From assembly GCA_020073375.1 (NCBI GenBank), contig JAIQFG010000002.1, forward strand, positions 62,001 through 126,000: DNA of 64,000 nt. Reading direction: 5' to 3'. The notes beneath the pieces are model-generated. The model worked only from the letters and a program-made list of their open reading frames with translations, was not told where the DNA came from and did not search any database. The number at the start of each line of letters is the position of its first letter. Position 1 is the first letter of the stretch. The DNA is from Terriglobia bacterium. Its GTDB lineage: Bacteria; Acidobacteriota; Terriglobia; Acidiferrales; UBA7541. Below are positions 36,159 through 45,092 of this stretch, piece by piece. The position numbers and the translations under genes are program-made.

Positions 36159-36292
36159 AGAGCGGGAATTTCATTCGGGAAATGTGCTTTCTCAAATTTC
36201 GGATTTGCAATTCTAGAACTGAGAGGAAGCCGTCCCAAAACTCATCTCTGCACCTAATCTTGCCACCTACCCCCTGCACCTACTCCTTGTAG

Positions 36293-36346
36293 GTCGCGGC
36301 TTTAGTCGCGACATCCGAAGTCTCGAAAGAAAGGGGCTTCAGCCCC
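36293..36346. repeat. Hairpin pair, family H
   Basis: GTCGCGGC-TTTA-GTCGCGAC (one mismatch) and GGGGC-TTCA-GCCCC. In the 365-bp spacer after hisA, otherwise empty apart from a CATTTCAAATC-type stretch near 36385-36420. Confidence 0.8.
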
Positions 36347-36501
36347 TGGCGGCCCGTCAAGCTCGAACTCTGGCCATTCATCAGATGGCTTCATTTCAAA
36401 TCTGGAATTTCAAATTAATCCGCCGCCGTATTTAAACCGGGGAATTTCCTGCGTGGAATGTAGCCAACCTGCGGAATCGAATCCCTGCAATCGAGAAAAA
36501 C

Positions 36502-36918
36502 TCAACCCGCCGTCTCACCCTCCGGCCCCGCCTGCACCTGCCAAAACCCCGAATTCGTCTCCGGAAACGCCACCCCGGCCTCGACCGTCCTGCTCCGCCG
36601 CGTCCCCAGATAAACCACCATGCAATCCTGCTCCTGCTGCGTCAGCGAATTGGTCAGATGCAGTTTCTGCCCCTTGCGCACCGGCACGCTCAGCAGCAGC
36701 AGCGCCCCGTTAGCGTTCACGTGCAGCGTGTGCGCTTCTTCGTGAAACGGTTCCTTGTTCGCCCCGCGCCCGTACACGTACACCGGAATGTCCAGCGACC
36801 ATCTCCGCGCCCGCCGCCGGTCCGGCACCTCCACCGCATCCTTGCGCGGCGGTTTCGCCGGAAGTTTTCCTTCTCGCGCCAACTGCGCATTTCGTAACGC
36901 TTCAAAAATTCGGCTCAT
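36502..36918 (-). CDS. PilZ-like domain protein
   Basis: 138 aa. N-terminal MSRIFEALRNAQLAREG resembles the start of bacterial tyrosine kinases of exopolysaccharide loci. A PilZ-type barrel follows from RRRARRWSLDIPV (RXXXR motif, about residue 37) to VEAGVAFPE. The second PilZ motif, usually D/NXSXXG, is degenerate (VNANGALL), so c-di-GMP binding is uncertain. ATG at 36918 is chosen; the longer frame to 37152 runs through the divergent promoter. A GGDEF enzyme is encoded 12 kb away. Confidence 0.75.
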   Translation of the reverse strand: MSRIFEALRNAQLAREGKLPAKPPRKDAVEVPDRRRARRWSLDIPVYVYGRGANKEPFHEEAHTLHVNANGALLLLSVPVRKGQKLHLTNSLTQQEQDCMVVYLGTRRSRTVEAGVAFPETNSGFWQVQAGPEGETAG

Positions 36919-37135
36919 AAGTGTTTTGGTCGCGCGCGGAAATCCCCCCGCGTCGCAGAAACAAAATACACAAAACTTTCCCCTCGCGCGAATACAGTTT
37001 CCCCCCCGACACGAATGGGTAACCTCGGCTGTGTCGCCGCGGTGGAGCCCCCGGAAGATCTTCGGTGCTTCTCGCTTGCACGCAGCGAACAGAAGCCGCA
37101 ATCTAACCATGGGGGAGGCGTACTTTCCCAATCGA

Positions 37136-38074
37136 ATGTCCGAAGCAAACAAAGATCAAACGAGAACCCCCGGCACGATCCGCATCGGCCCCGCCGGCTG
37201 GTCCTATCCCGACTGGGCAGGCATCGTCTACCCCGCGCGCAAGCCCCGAGGCTTCCACGAAGCCGCCTACCTCTCCGAATTTTTCGACGCCATCGAAATC
37301 AACACGTCCTTCTACCACCCGCTCCGCCCCGAGCACTGCCGCCAGTGGATCGCGCGCGTCTCGCCCAATCCGCGTTTCCTGTTCACCGCGAAACTCTGGC
37401 AAAAATTCACCCATGAATCCTCCGCCACCCCCGAAGACGAGCGCTCCGTCCGCTCCGGTTTCGACGTCCTTCGCGACGCCGGAAAGCTAGGCGCCGTCCT
37501 ACTCCAGTTTCCATTTTCCTTTCACCGCACCCCGGAAAACACCGCGCACCTGAAAAAACTCCTGAAACAATTCGCCGACTACCCGCTCGTCGTCGAAGTC
37601 CGCCACGCCACATGGAACGACCCCTCCTTCTTCGCCCTCCTCCGCGACCGCAACGTCGGCTTCTGCAACATCGATCAGCCCGTCATCGGCCGCTCCCTCA
37701 AACCCAGCGAACGCTCCACCGCCCACGTCGCCTACGTCCGCCTCCACGGCCGCCGCTACGATTCCTGGTTCAGTGACGATCCCGTCATGCCCCCCTCCGA
37801 ACGCTACAACTACCTCTACTCCGAATCTGAACTCGAACCCTGGGCCGCCCGCATCCAGCACCTCGCCCAATCCGGCGACTCCACCTTCGTCGTCGCCAAC
37901 AATCACTTCCAGGGCAAAGCGATCGTCAACGCCCTCCAGCTCATTCGCCTCCTCACCGGCTCCAAAGTAAAAGTTCCCGACTCCCTCCGCGAACACTACC
38001 CCCAACTAAACGAAATCGCCGACACCCCTCCCTCGCAGCCGTTGCTGTTTCCCGCCCCAAAATCGTTAGAGTAG
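37136..38074 (+). CDS. DUF72 (YecE-like) TIM-barrel protein
   Basis: 312 aa. IRIGPAGWSYPDWAGIVYP, LSEFFDAIEINTSFYHPLR, FLFTAKLWQKFTH, LGAVLLQFPFSF, EVRHATW, YVRLHGR and VVANNHFQGKAIVNALQL define DUF72. The family is uncharacterised; a nuclease or nucleotide role has been suggested but not shown. The start is uncertain: in-frame ATGs at 37109 and 37136, with GGGGGAGG lying between them and too far from the second. Confidence 0.85.
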   Translation: MSEANKDQTRTPGTIRIGPAGWSYPDWAGIVYPARKPRGFHEAAYLSEFFDAIEINTSFYHPLRPEHCRQWIARVSPNPRFLFTAKLWQKFTHESSATPEDERSVRSGFDVLRDAGKLGAVLLQFPFSFHRTPENTAHLKKLLKQFADYPLVVEVRHATWNDPSFFALLRDRNVGFCNIDQPVIGRSLKPSERSTAHVAYVRLHGRRYDSWFSDDPVMPPSERYNYLYSESELEPWAARIQHLAQSGDSTFVVANNHFQGKAIVNALQLIRLLTGSKVKVPDSLREHYPQLNEIADTPPSQPLLFPAPKSLE

Positions 38075-38093
38075 CGCCGGCGTCTCGCCGGCA
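38071..38093. repeat. Family C half-element
   Basis: GTAG + CGCCGGCG-TCTC-GCCGGC, a single left half overlapping the stop codon of the DUF72 gene (TAG at 38072-38074). So the stop codon of this gene is supplied by the repeat. Confidence 0.8.
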
Positions 38094-38201
38094 TTTTGTG
38101 GATTTTCAACGCACACGAATATAAGAGCGATTGCTCGCGCTGCGTTCCAAGGATTTCCGGGAAAGAATTTCTGAAAGCTATCTCATAAATAATCTTTGTG
38201 G

Positions 38202-38255
38202 GTCGCGGCTTCAGCCGCGACATTCAGCCCCCTGAAAGAAAGGGGCTTTAGCCCC
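38202..38255. repeat. Hairpin pair, family H
   Basis: GTCGCGGC-TTCA-GCCGCGAC (38202-38221) and GGGGC-TTTA-GCCCC (38242-38255) with the TCTCATAAAT...TTTGTGG lead-in. Spacer between two converging genes. Confidence 0.85.
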
Positions 38256-38335
38256 TGGCTGTTCGTCGAATTAGAACGCAGTCTATTTCCGGGATAGTTC
38301 CTGGAATATATCGTGCCGATTCGTGTCGGAAAATT

Positions 38336-39550
38336 TCAATACGAATACCGATGCCCCCGCCTCGACAGCGGCCCCTCAAAATATCTCCACGAAATTTCCC
38401 CCTCCGCCAGCGTCAACGCCAGCCCCACCGCGCCCCCCAGCAGATCCGCCCGCAAACTCACCCCCGCCCGCGTATGAAACCCAAAATGCAGCACCGCCCA
38501 AAATATCCCCCAGTGCGTCAAATACACGCAATAACTGATCTTCCCAATCTCACGCAACCACCCCCACCTCATAAACCCCACATTCCCATTCCCTTGATTC
38601 ACCAGAGCGATCACCACCAGGCACAGCGAAAATAGTTCCAGCGACGTCCTCCCAAACCCGTCCGTAATCGCCTGCGTGTACCGCACCTGATACGCAGACA
38701 GCGCCTCAAACCCCACGCTGGTCACCAGCAGCGCCCCCATCGCCGCGTAAACCCAGCTCACCCTCTCCCCAATCCACGCCCGCGCCCCCGCATTGGCCCA
38801 CGCAATCGAAAGCAGCACCCCCAGCGCCAGCGCATCCACCCGGCAAATCGTCCACCCATACACCACCCACCATCCCCAATCTCCGCCGTCCTTCTTAAAA
38901 ACGAACGACAATATCGCGCGCAGCGGCGGAGAAAGCACCACCACCGCCACCAACCCTTGCACCAGTTGTTTCAAACTGAACCGCCTCATGATCGCCGGCA
39001 TGAACAAATAAAAATGCTCCTCAACGGCCAGCGACCATGTCGCCTCCAGCCAGATCACCCGCAAGACCGCCGGCACAAAATTCTGCAAAAACAAAAAATA
39101 CAACCCCAGCGCCACCGGCATCGAGTAACCGGAGGGCAATCCCTGCCGGATCGCCGGCACAAATATCGACGCCACTCCAAACAACGCGATCCACAAGTAA
39201 TAAATCGGCATGATCCGGTGCAGCCGCCGCATGTAAAACGTCTTGTAATACCCGGGCGAATCCCTCGTCTTAAGCAGGATCCCCCCGATCAGAAATCCCG
39301 ACAGCACAAAAAACATGTCCATTCCCGCCGGAGAAATCGCCACCGCGTGACGAAATAAATTCACCGCCGGGCTCAGCCTCCTCGCCCGGTCCGTGTAATG
39401 CCAAAGCACCGCAAACAGCGCCGCCATCCCCCGCAGTCCGTCCAGTTCCACGCATCGCCCCGCCCCACCCGGCGTGCTCCCGCCCGGCAACCTCTCCCGC
39501 GTGGAGATTTCCTGAACAATAGTCTGCGTACCCTGCAGCAGTGCCGACAC
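38336..39550 (-). CDS. Acyltransferase-3 family membrane protein (OafA/YrhL-like)
   Basis: 404 aa with about ten transmembrane helices. Family signature ELDGLRGMAALFAVLWHY (catalytic His region), MFFVLSGFLIGGIL, FYMRRLHRIMPIYYLWI and WSLAVEEHFYLFMP. Likely transfers acyl groups to a surface polysaccharide or lipid. GTG start at 39550 with GGAGGAG seven bases upstream. Stands alone. Confidence 0.9.
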   Translation of the reverse strand: MSALLQGTQTIVQEISTRERLPGGSTPGGAGRCVELDGLRGMAALFAVLWHYTDRARRLSPAVNLFRHAVAISPAGMDMFFVLSGFLIGGILLKTRDSPGYYKTFYMRRLHRIMPIYYLWIALFGVASIFVPAIRQGLPSGYSMPVALGLYFLFLQNFVPAVLRVIWLEATWSLAVEEHFYLFMPAIMRRFSLKQLVQGLVAVVVLSPPLRAILSFVFKKDGGDWGWWVVYGWTICRVDALALGVLLSIAWANAGARAWIGERVSWVYAAMGALLVTSVGFEALSAYQVRYTQAITDGFGRTSLELFSLCLVVIALVNQGNGNVGFMRWGWLREIGKISYCVYLTHWGIFWAVLHFGFHTRAGVSLRADLLGGAVGLALTLAEGEISWRYFEGPLSRRGHRYSY

Positions 39551-40153
39551 GAGTAGTCTCCTCCGTTCTCTTATGTCGGCATTTGCCCCGCCGGGCTTTA
39601 CAGGCTGCGGATATACTCCCCCTGCCCGTCATTCCGAATCCGCTCCCGCGGGTGAGGAATCCCTCTTCGATCTAAGTCCAATAAGGAAGCGAATCGTGGG
39701 CCAGAAACGTGCCTCGGCTCGCTCGGAAATTTCCCCGTGAACCGAATGGCCGCTTTATGAATTCTTTCCCAGCCTGTTTAGGTGCTCAAGTGCGGAATAG
39801 TCATCCCAGGGAGCAGGGAATCGGTGCCCATCAGAGGAAATTCAGAAGCAGTCGTACCCAAGCGGATCTTTTCATTACGGAACAATCAACCCTTCGGCCC
39901 GCGCCAATTTTCCCTGGTTGCGATCGAAGGTGAAAAACGCCTCTGCCTGCAACGACAAGGCCGAAGGCACGCCAAGTTCCACCTGCATTGGTAATCCCGG
40001 ATCGACGGCGGATGATCTTTCTGCCCCGAATGGTATTCCATCCCTATACGGAATCAAAATGATTCGCGCCCAGCCATCTCCCCAATCGCGCAAGCCCTCA
40101 GGGCGAGCCTCCACCGTAGCTCGCCCTCCGATGCCTCCATTTCGCGCTTCAAT
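39551..40153. other. 600-bp spacer with decayed DNA
   Basis: No intact gene. Holds GTCATTCCG...GGAATCCC inverted sequences at 39629-39662 (similar string at 35266-35290) and the C-terminal piece of a PIN-domain toxin at 39875-39979. Confidence 0.6.
39875..39979 (-). pseudogene. Remnant of a PIN-domain (VapC-like) toxin
   Basis: The last about 30 codons read SALSLQAEAFFTFDRNQ then GKLARAEGLIVP and a stop, closely matching the C-terminal strand-helix of PIN toxins (ALxLxAxxFxTFDxRQxxLAxxxGLxV). Upstream, neither this frame nor others show the catalytic Asp regions, and the sequence soon runs into the DUF4331 gene. A truncated, decayed toxin gene is the simplest reading. Confidence 0.55.
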
Positions 40154-41218
40154 TCACGCAGTCGCCGCCGCCGATTCACCCGCCGCCGGAACATACGGAA
40201 ACGTCTTCGACGGCTTCGACGTGACCGATTCTTTCCCGATCCCCAGATGAATCGGCGTGTTCGCCGCAATCGAGAACATCACATCGGGCGCGTTGTCGGT
40301 CAGCGATCGCCCGTTCCATCCGGCAAACCCGAACGCCGCCGCTGTGCCCACTTGGTAGGGCAGCATGTTGGGGAAAAAACGGTGCGCGACTCTCTCCCCG
40401 TAAGCGCTGGGATCTTCGGCCGTTTCATACGCGTCCACCACTCCGGCAATGGCCTTCGCAATGGCCTCTCCGTACGTTGCGAAATCATCCGCCGGACGCC
40501 CCGCGTTCAGCCGGTTGCCCAGGTCTTCGTTATATTGCGCGAACAGCGGCGGAATCATCGGAAGCCCCACGCGATTGATCGAACGCCATCCGCCCGGATC
40601 GGTGGCCAGCGACGACACAGCCCATGCCCCGATGCGCCCATTTCTCCCGTTGCTCCCGTCGCCCGCCAGCAACTCGCTATCCGGCACCTCCAGCACAATC
40701 GAATACACCGTATGCCCCGCAAACAGATTCTTCGCCCACCCGGGATCCCATCCTCCCAGGTTTACCTTGGTCCCGTCCTGAAACGCATGCCCCACGGCGT
40801 GAAGCACATCCGGCTCGATCCAAAACGGATCGCCTGCCTTGCCCGCCCACACGCGCACTCCCCCTTCCGTGGCGACGATTTCCCCCGTGGTCCCTTCCGC
40901 CACCGCCTGCCCTTGCGCATGTGGATCGGCCGCGTCCGAGCCCCGGATGCACCGCACCGCGTACCCCTGTTGCCCCTGCGCGTCGCGCTCCTGGAATGTA
41001 ATCCGGTACGTGATCTCTTCCAGCGCATCGCCGTTTAAATCGATCTTGAATTCGTACATTCCCTCTGGATGGTACCCCGGCGCGGGAATTTCGCCGAAAA
41101 TCGAGTGGCACACATTCATCACAAACACCGTTCCGGTTTCCCCCCGAAATAAATAGAGGTCCGTAATGTCCAGGCGAATATCTTGCCGAGCGATCGGTGA
41201 ATCCAGGTGGTGGGACAC
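40154..41218 (-). CDS. DUF4331 family protein
   Basis: 354 aa. MSHHLDSPIARQDIRLDITDLYLFRG is the DUF4331 N-terminal signature. VFVMNVCHSIFGEIPAPGYHPEGMYEFKID, FAGHTVYSIVLEVP and SINRVGLPMIPP follow. GTG at 41218 has AAGGAGG seven bases upstream, so the longer frame to 41338 is rejected. No signal peptide. Members often occur in oxidative or envelope contexts; function unknown. Confidence 0.85.
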   Translation of the reverse strand: MSHHLDSPIARQDIRLDITDLYLFRGETGTVFVMNVCHSIFGEIPAPGYHPEGMYEFKIDLNGDALEEITYRITFQERDAQGQQGYAVRCIRGSDAADPHAQGQAVAEGTTGEIVATEGGVRVWAGKAGDPFWIEPDVLHAVGHAFQDGTKVNLGGWDPGWAKNLFAGHTVYSIVLEVPDSELLAGDGSNGRNGRIGAWAVSSLATDPGGWRSINRVGLPMIPPLFAQYNEDLGNRLNAGRPADDFATYGEAIAKAIAGVVDAYETAEDPSAYGERVAHRFFPNMLPYQVGTAAAFGFAGWNGRSLTDNAPDVMFSIAANTPIHLGIGKESVTSKPSKTFPYVPAAGESAAATA

Positions 41219-41442
41219 GTCATTCCTCCTTGTGTTTGCGAGGCAAAGCCTCGACGGCTGAGCCCAAATTTCCATTTTGGACTCATGCTCCCGCGGATGG
41301 TACGCTCGCCCCGCCATCCCCGCAACGAAATTTATCACTTGAACACATCCCGGCTATTTCAAGGGGGGCGACGACCGCTTGAGCCGGCGAGCATTATCCT
41401 CAACCGGAAATTTTGCAAACCTCAAATTCCAGGAATACAACG

Positions 41443-41457
41443 TGCCAATCCTTGGCA
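41443..41457. promoter_or_regulatory. Inverted repeat TGCCAA-TCC-TTGGCA
   Basis: Perfect 6-bp arms, 133 bp upstream of the PAP2 start and about 225 bp upstream of the divergent DUF4331 start. A possible operator; the regulator is not identified. Confidence 0.35.
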
Positions 41458-41589
41458 TGCCCCAGACGGTTTTATACGCCCGCACTTTCGGATAAATAGG
41501 AAACAGTTCGCCCCATACACGGAAATTCCGCGTAATTTACAGGCGAAGCTCGATATGTGACAAAGGGACATACCTGCTATCCTGGCTCG

Positions 41590-42600
41590 ATGCATCAGGA
41601 TGTGACGCTAATTTCGGCGGCTGCTTTGCTTCGCTTGCGAATTTCGCGGCGTGCGTTGCCCTGGTTCTGCTGCGTAGTCTTTTTTTGCTGGCTCAGTCCG
41701 CCGCTTCTGCGCTCCCAAGAATTCGCCGTTGCACAATCCGCGGGCAAGGATGTTGCACTCCTCCAGCCAAACCCTGTTTTGGATGCCCCTGCCGGCGAAG
41801 CCCCCCAAGCGCTTCCCGCGACGGTTCCTGAGGCTTCAGACGACGCTGCGCAGGGCCCGCAACAATCGGAACCCCAGGTTCAAGTCCATCCTAGTCCGGA
41901 TCCAACGGCGACCTATCAGCCGGTGACCTGGAAAAACCTGCCAGTCCGCATTTTGGGCGACCAGAAACTCGTTTGGCTGTTTCCTATGCACCTCGCGCAA
42001 GGCCAACACCTGCTGCCAACGATCGGTGTAGTCGGAGTCACCGGCGGCCTCATGGCCGCCGACGCACACATCATGGTTCATACTCGAAACAACGCTTCGG
42101 CGTTCCACGAGTACGATGAGATCTTCAGCGGCACGAATACCGGAATCGTTACGGCTTTAATTCCTGCGACGTTTTATTTTTACGGCATCGCCCGCAAGAG
42201 TTCCTATTCCCAGCAGACCGCGCTTCTTATGGGCGAGGCTTACCTCGACAGCGCGATACCTCACGTGGCCATAAAACTGGTCAGTCGGCGGCTCCGCCCA
42301 AATGCCGTTCCAGCGTCCAACGATTTTTCCGATACGTTTTTCAAAAGCCCGGTTTCTGTCTTCGGAAAGGGCAGTAGTTTTCCGTCCGGCCACGCGGCGG
42401 GTATTTTCTCGATTGCTACAGTCGTTGCCGAACGTTATCGCCACCACCGCTGGGTCCCTTGGGTTGCGTATGGACTGGCCGCGGCCATCAGCTTCTCGCG
42501 CGTTCCAACATTTGCGCACTTCCCCTCGGACGTGTTTCTGGGAGCCGCTTTGGGCTATACGATTACGCGTTTTGATGTTCTTCGCGATCGCACCCACTAA
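41590..42600 (+). CDS. PAP2-family membrane-associated phosphatase
   Basis: 336 aa. N-terminal hydrophobic export segment, a Pro/Ala-rich linker (about 45-115), then the PAP2 domain with the three signature motifs: KLVSRRLRP (KX6RP), PSGHA, and SRVPTFAHFPSD (SRX5HX3D). Such proteins dephosphorylate lipid phosphates (undecaprenyl pyrophosphate, phosphatidate); the substrate is not readable. ATG at 41590 is chosen over GTG at 41557. The 283 bp after it show no feature. Confidence 0.88.
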   Translation: MHQDVTLISAAALLRLRISRRALPWFCCVVFFCWLSPPLLRSQEFAVAQSAGKDVALLQPNPVLDAPAGEAPQALPATVPEASDDAAQGPQQSEPQVQVHPSPDPTATYQPVTWKNLPVRILGDQKLVWLFPMHLAQGQHLLPTIGVVGVTGGLMAADAHIMVHTRNNASAFHEYDEIFSGTNTGIVTALIPATFYFYGIARKSSYSQQTALLMGEAYLDSAIPHVAIKLVSRRLRPNAVPASNDFSDTFFKSPVSVFGKGSSFPSGHAAGIFSIATVVAERYRHHRWVPWVAYGLAAAISFSRVPTFAHFPSDVFLGAALGYTITRFDVLRDRTH

Positions 42601-42883
42601 CCGCCACTCCTGCCGCGCGTCCCTCGGAACACCTGGACCTGCTCTTGCTTCCCGGACGGATTGTAATGAAGAAAATCCAAACAGTCCTGACAGGCTGGGC
42701 ACCGAACCGAGTCCATGGGGCGGAAGAGCAAAACCATCCTCGCTCATTCACACCGGCTGGATAGCAGGAAAATATCCGGCGGGCCGAGAAGTATTTTTCT
42801 TGACTGGAACTTCACAGGACTTGTTGATCCCGAAAAAAGGGAATCGATTCGCCTCTTGACCTTTCCGTGTTGACGGACGACGA

Positions 42884-43342
42884 TTAGTTCTTCGGCGCCC
42901 CGCGCCCTGCAGGGGCGTTCGGGTCAGGCCTGAGTTCGGGCGGGAAAAGTTCGAACAATGCGTTCATCGCAGCCACCGCCTTGCCGTGTTCGGCCATCAG
43001 CTTATCGGCATCGGGCGTTTTGGAGCTCATGTCCGATACTTTCTGAAAGGCCGCAACGGCTGCTTTTAGCCTTGTTTCCACTTTAGCCTTGAAAGCGGCG
43101 GGCTCGTCCTGGATGGCTGTCCGCACGGCATCGGCGGATTCCGTGTATTCCTTGAACTCGCGCGGTATGCGCGGGAAGTTCTTGGCGGTGATTTGCCTCT
43201 TGAAGTCGTTGGACACTTGGACCAGAAGTCTGAGTCCAGTCTTCACATCGTCCGGTGATTTCAGTTGCGCCGCCACTGTGGATGCCAAAAACAGCGCAGA
43301 TCCGATTGTCATGAGAACGCCCGCAATTCTTACGGATTTCAT
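42884..43342 (-). CDS. Small secreted helical protein, hypothetical
   Basis: 152 aa with a clear signal peptide (MKSVRIAGVLMTIGSALFLA, cleavage near VAAQ). A Lys/Ala/Asp-rich four-helix-like mature part ends in a Pro-rich PELRPDPNAPAGRGAPKN tail. It resembles cytochrome c prime/b562-like bundles in pattern but has no CXXCH. ATG has GAGGAG seven bases upstream. It follows the cupredoxin gene by 30 bp on the same strand, so the pair may work together at the envelope. Confidence 0.7.
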   Translation of the reverse strand: MKSVRIAGVLMTIGSALFLASTVAAQLKSPDDVKTGLRLLVQVSNDFKRQITAKNFPRIPREFKEYTESADAVRTAIQDEPAAFKAKVETRLKAAVAAFQKVSDMSSKTPDADKLMAEHGKAVAAMNALFELFPPELRPDPNAPAGRGAPKN

Positions 43343-43372
43343 ATTTATTCTCCTCGTTGGTTTATGAATCAT

Positions 43373-43903
43373 TTACTTCGTGACATGCAAGATCCCGCGC
43401 ATGTCCTCCGGATGAGTCGAACACAAAAACGGATAATCGCCAGGCGAGGGCGCAGTAAACTGTATCCTCACGGTCTCGCCCTTGTCGCACAACGGGGTCG
43501 CGGTGATGACACGCGGATCGTCTTTCGAAAGGACGCCGTCGTTGGCCGAGAAGTCCTTGCTTAGCGACTCCAGTTGATCCGCATGCGTCAGAACCCAATT
43601 ATGGCGCACGGTCACAAGCCGGCCCGCGTGGTGGAACGCGAGGTGAACCAGAGCACCGGCCGGACAAGTCAGAGTGTTTTGCCGGAATGCGATGAAGTCA
43701 CCGTCCGTTTCGATGTAGAGATCGACAACCTGAGGTTCAGACGTTCGCCTGTGGCCACATCCCAAGAAAATCAAAAGAAGTACGAGCATTCCGAAACAGG
43801 AGCGCCGTCGCGCAAATGGCGCACGACGAGATATGGGACTTCCCCCGGATTGCATTCCGGGGATCTTACTGCGAATGGATGATGGGCACAACTGCTTGAG
43901 CAT
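43373..43903 (-). CDS. Azurin/plastocyanin-like cupredoxin lipoprotein
   Basis: 176 aa in the longest frame. N-terminal basic region and hydrophobic stretch ending in a lipobox-like FLGC (residues 47-50), so probably lipid-anchored. Copper ligands of a type I site: His in VRHNWVL, and CSTHPEDMRG giving Cys, His and Met in azurin-like spacing. The start is uncertain; ATGs at 43903, 43855 and 43789 are all possible and none has a strong ribosome site. Likely carries single electrons outside the inner membrane. Confidence 0.8.
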   Translation of the reverse strand: MLKQLCPSSIRSKIPGMQSGGSPISRRAPFARRRSCFGMLVLLLIFLGCGHRRTSEPQVVDLYIETDGDFIAFRQNTLTCPAGALVHLAFHHAGRLVTVRHNWVLTHADQLESLSKDFSANDGVLSKDDPRVITATPLCDKGETVRIQFTAPSPGDYPFLCSTHPEDMRGILHVTK

Positions 43904-44063
43904 TGTCCGGCAAGAAGCGATTTGCCTGTCCCATGTCCTGAGCGACGCTCTTATTTGAATTTGGGAATCGACCTGATCAAACCTTCAGGGAAGTAGTTAT
44001 CAACTGAGTTTGCTCGACTGGCTCAGATCAACGCGCAGGTTTCATGCAAGACCCGCACCTCTC

Positions 44064-44092
44064 TTGATATTCGCTTTTTATTCGCCTATAGT
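44064..44092 (+). promoter_or_regulatory. Sigma-70 promoter of the PolB2 cassette
   Basis: TTGATA (44064-44069), 17-bp spacer, TATAGT (44087-44092), 37 bp before the first gene. One of the best promoters in the window. No obvious LexA-type palindrome overlaps it. Confidence 0.6.
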
Positions 44093-44129
44093 GGACTTCG
44101 ATCTTGACGGCCCGTGAGGAGCGCCACCC

Positions 44130-45092
44130 ATGACCATGGCTTCCGACACCATCCCGGCTGCGCTTGCCACCCGGCGCTCTCCGACCACAACTCGCAGAGG
44201 CCTCGCGATCACCGTGCCCACCAGCGGCGCATCTGTCGGGGCGCGGTTCACCGAGAACGATCTCCGTGAACGGCATGACGTGCCCCCAAGCCCCGCCTCA
44301 ATCGTCGCACCATCACCATCGCCGCTGCCGCCGGCAAAACCCTGGACGCTCCCTCCCCGCGGCCTCGCCCTCTTCTACGGCCGCCCGGAGACCCCGCGCC
44401 TGTTCCACTATTTCCTCCCGCGCCTTCTATCCGAAGGCAAGCAGGTCCTCTGCCTGGACGGCGCCAACCGTTTCGATCCGCTCCTGATCGCCCGCCTGGC
44501 CCGCCAGCGCGGCATCGCCCCATCCGATTACAACCGCGCCATCCGCGTGGCCCGCGCCTTCACCTGTTTCCAGCTGACCGAGCTGCTGGCCCGCGTCCCG
44601 CGCCTGCTTGAAAAATTCGCCGCCGACACCCTGATCGTCACCGCCCTCCCCGACCTCTATTTCGACCAGGACATCCGCGATCGCGAAGCCGCCGTAACCT
44701 TCGCCCACGCCCTGAACGCCCTGCGCGCGCTAACCCCGTTGCCCCTGTCCGTCGCCGTCTTCTCCGACGCCACTTCATTCGCAACACCGCGCCCCGCCGG
44801 AAAAAACTCCGGCCCCTGCTTGCAGCCCGCAAGGGAAAACGGGTGTGGGCTCTACTTGGAGCCCACCGGAAAAAAGTCTGGGCTCTACTTGGAGCCCACC
44901 GGAAAAAAGTCTGGGCTCTACTTGGAGCCCACACGAGAAAGAATGTTCACGCAGCTCGCCGCCCACTCCACCGAACTCTGGCGCTTCTCCCTGGACGCAA
45001 ACACCGGCCATCTCCGCCTGACCGGAGAGAAGCGCGAATGCAGGCCGCTGATGACAGATGTCAGGCAACAGGGAATAGGCAACAGGTTGTAG
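44130..45092 (+). CDS. RadA/RecA-fold protein with degenerate P-loop, PolB2 partner
   Basis: 320 aa. Residues about 75-215 align in pattern with a RadA/RecA core: GLALFYGRPETPRLFHYFL where Walker A should be (no GKT/S), GKQVLCLDGANRFDP, IRVARAFTCFQLTELL, ADTLIVTALPDLYFDQ at Walker B and LPLSVAVFSDAT. RMFTQLAAHSTELWRFSLD (271-289) continues the fold. Between these, residues about 218-270 come from tandem hairpin repeats that read GLYLEPTGKKS three times in frame. ATP binding is doubtful. First gene of the cassette with the helical protein and PolB; GAGGAG precedes the ATG. The C-terminal about 15 residues also run into a repeat. Confidence 0.75.
   Translation: MTMASDTIPAALATRRSPTTTRRGLAITVPTSGASVGARFTENDLRERHDVPPSPASIVAPSPSPLPPAKPWTLPPRGLALFYGRPETPRLFHYFLPRLLSEGKQVLCLDGANRFDPLLIARLARQRGIAPSDYNRAIRVARAFTCFQLTELLARVPRLLEKFAADTLIVTALPDLYFDQDIRDREAAVTFAHALNALRALTPLPLSVAVFSDATSFATPRPAGKNSGPCLQPARENGCGLYLEPTGKKSGLYLEPTGKKSGLYLEPTRERMFTQLAAHSTELWRFSLDANTGHLRLTGEKRECRPLMTDVRQQGIGNRL
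44846..44931. repeat. Tandem hairpin repeats inside a gene, 33-bp period
   Basis: TGGGCTCTACTTGGAGCCCA occurs at 44846-44865, 44879-44898 and 44912-44931, each joined by CCGGAAAAAAGTC-type spacers, period exactly 33 bp (11 codons). The array keeps the reading frame. A degenerate fourth unit (GGCCCCTGCTTGCAGCCC) precedes it. Related single or paired units at 45720 and 56708. Confidence 0.9.

Noticed and set aside
36502-37152. Longer N-terminus for the PilZ-like protein
   Set aside because: The added residues are Cys/Arg-rich, lie antisense to the divergent DUF72 start region, and the ATG at 36918 begins with a recognisable MSRIFEALRNAQ motif.
44846-44931. CRISPR array
   Set aside because: Repeats are regularly spaced, but the spacers are only about 13 bp and identical, and the unit is a palindromic hairpin inside a reading frame; no cas genes are nearby.
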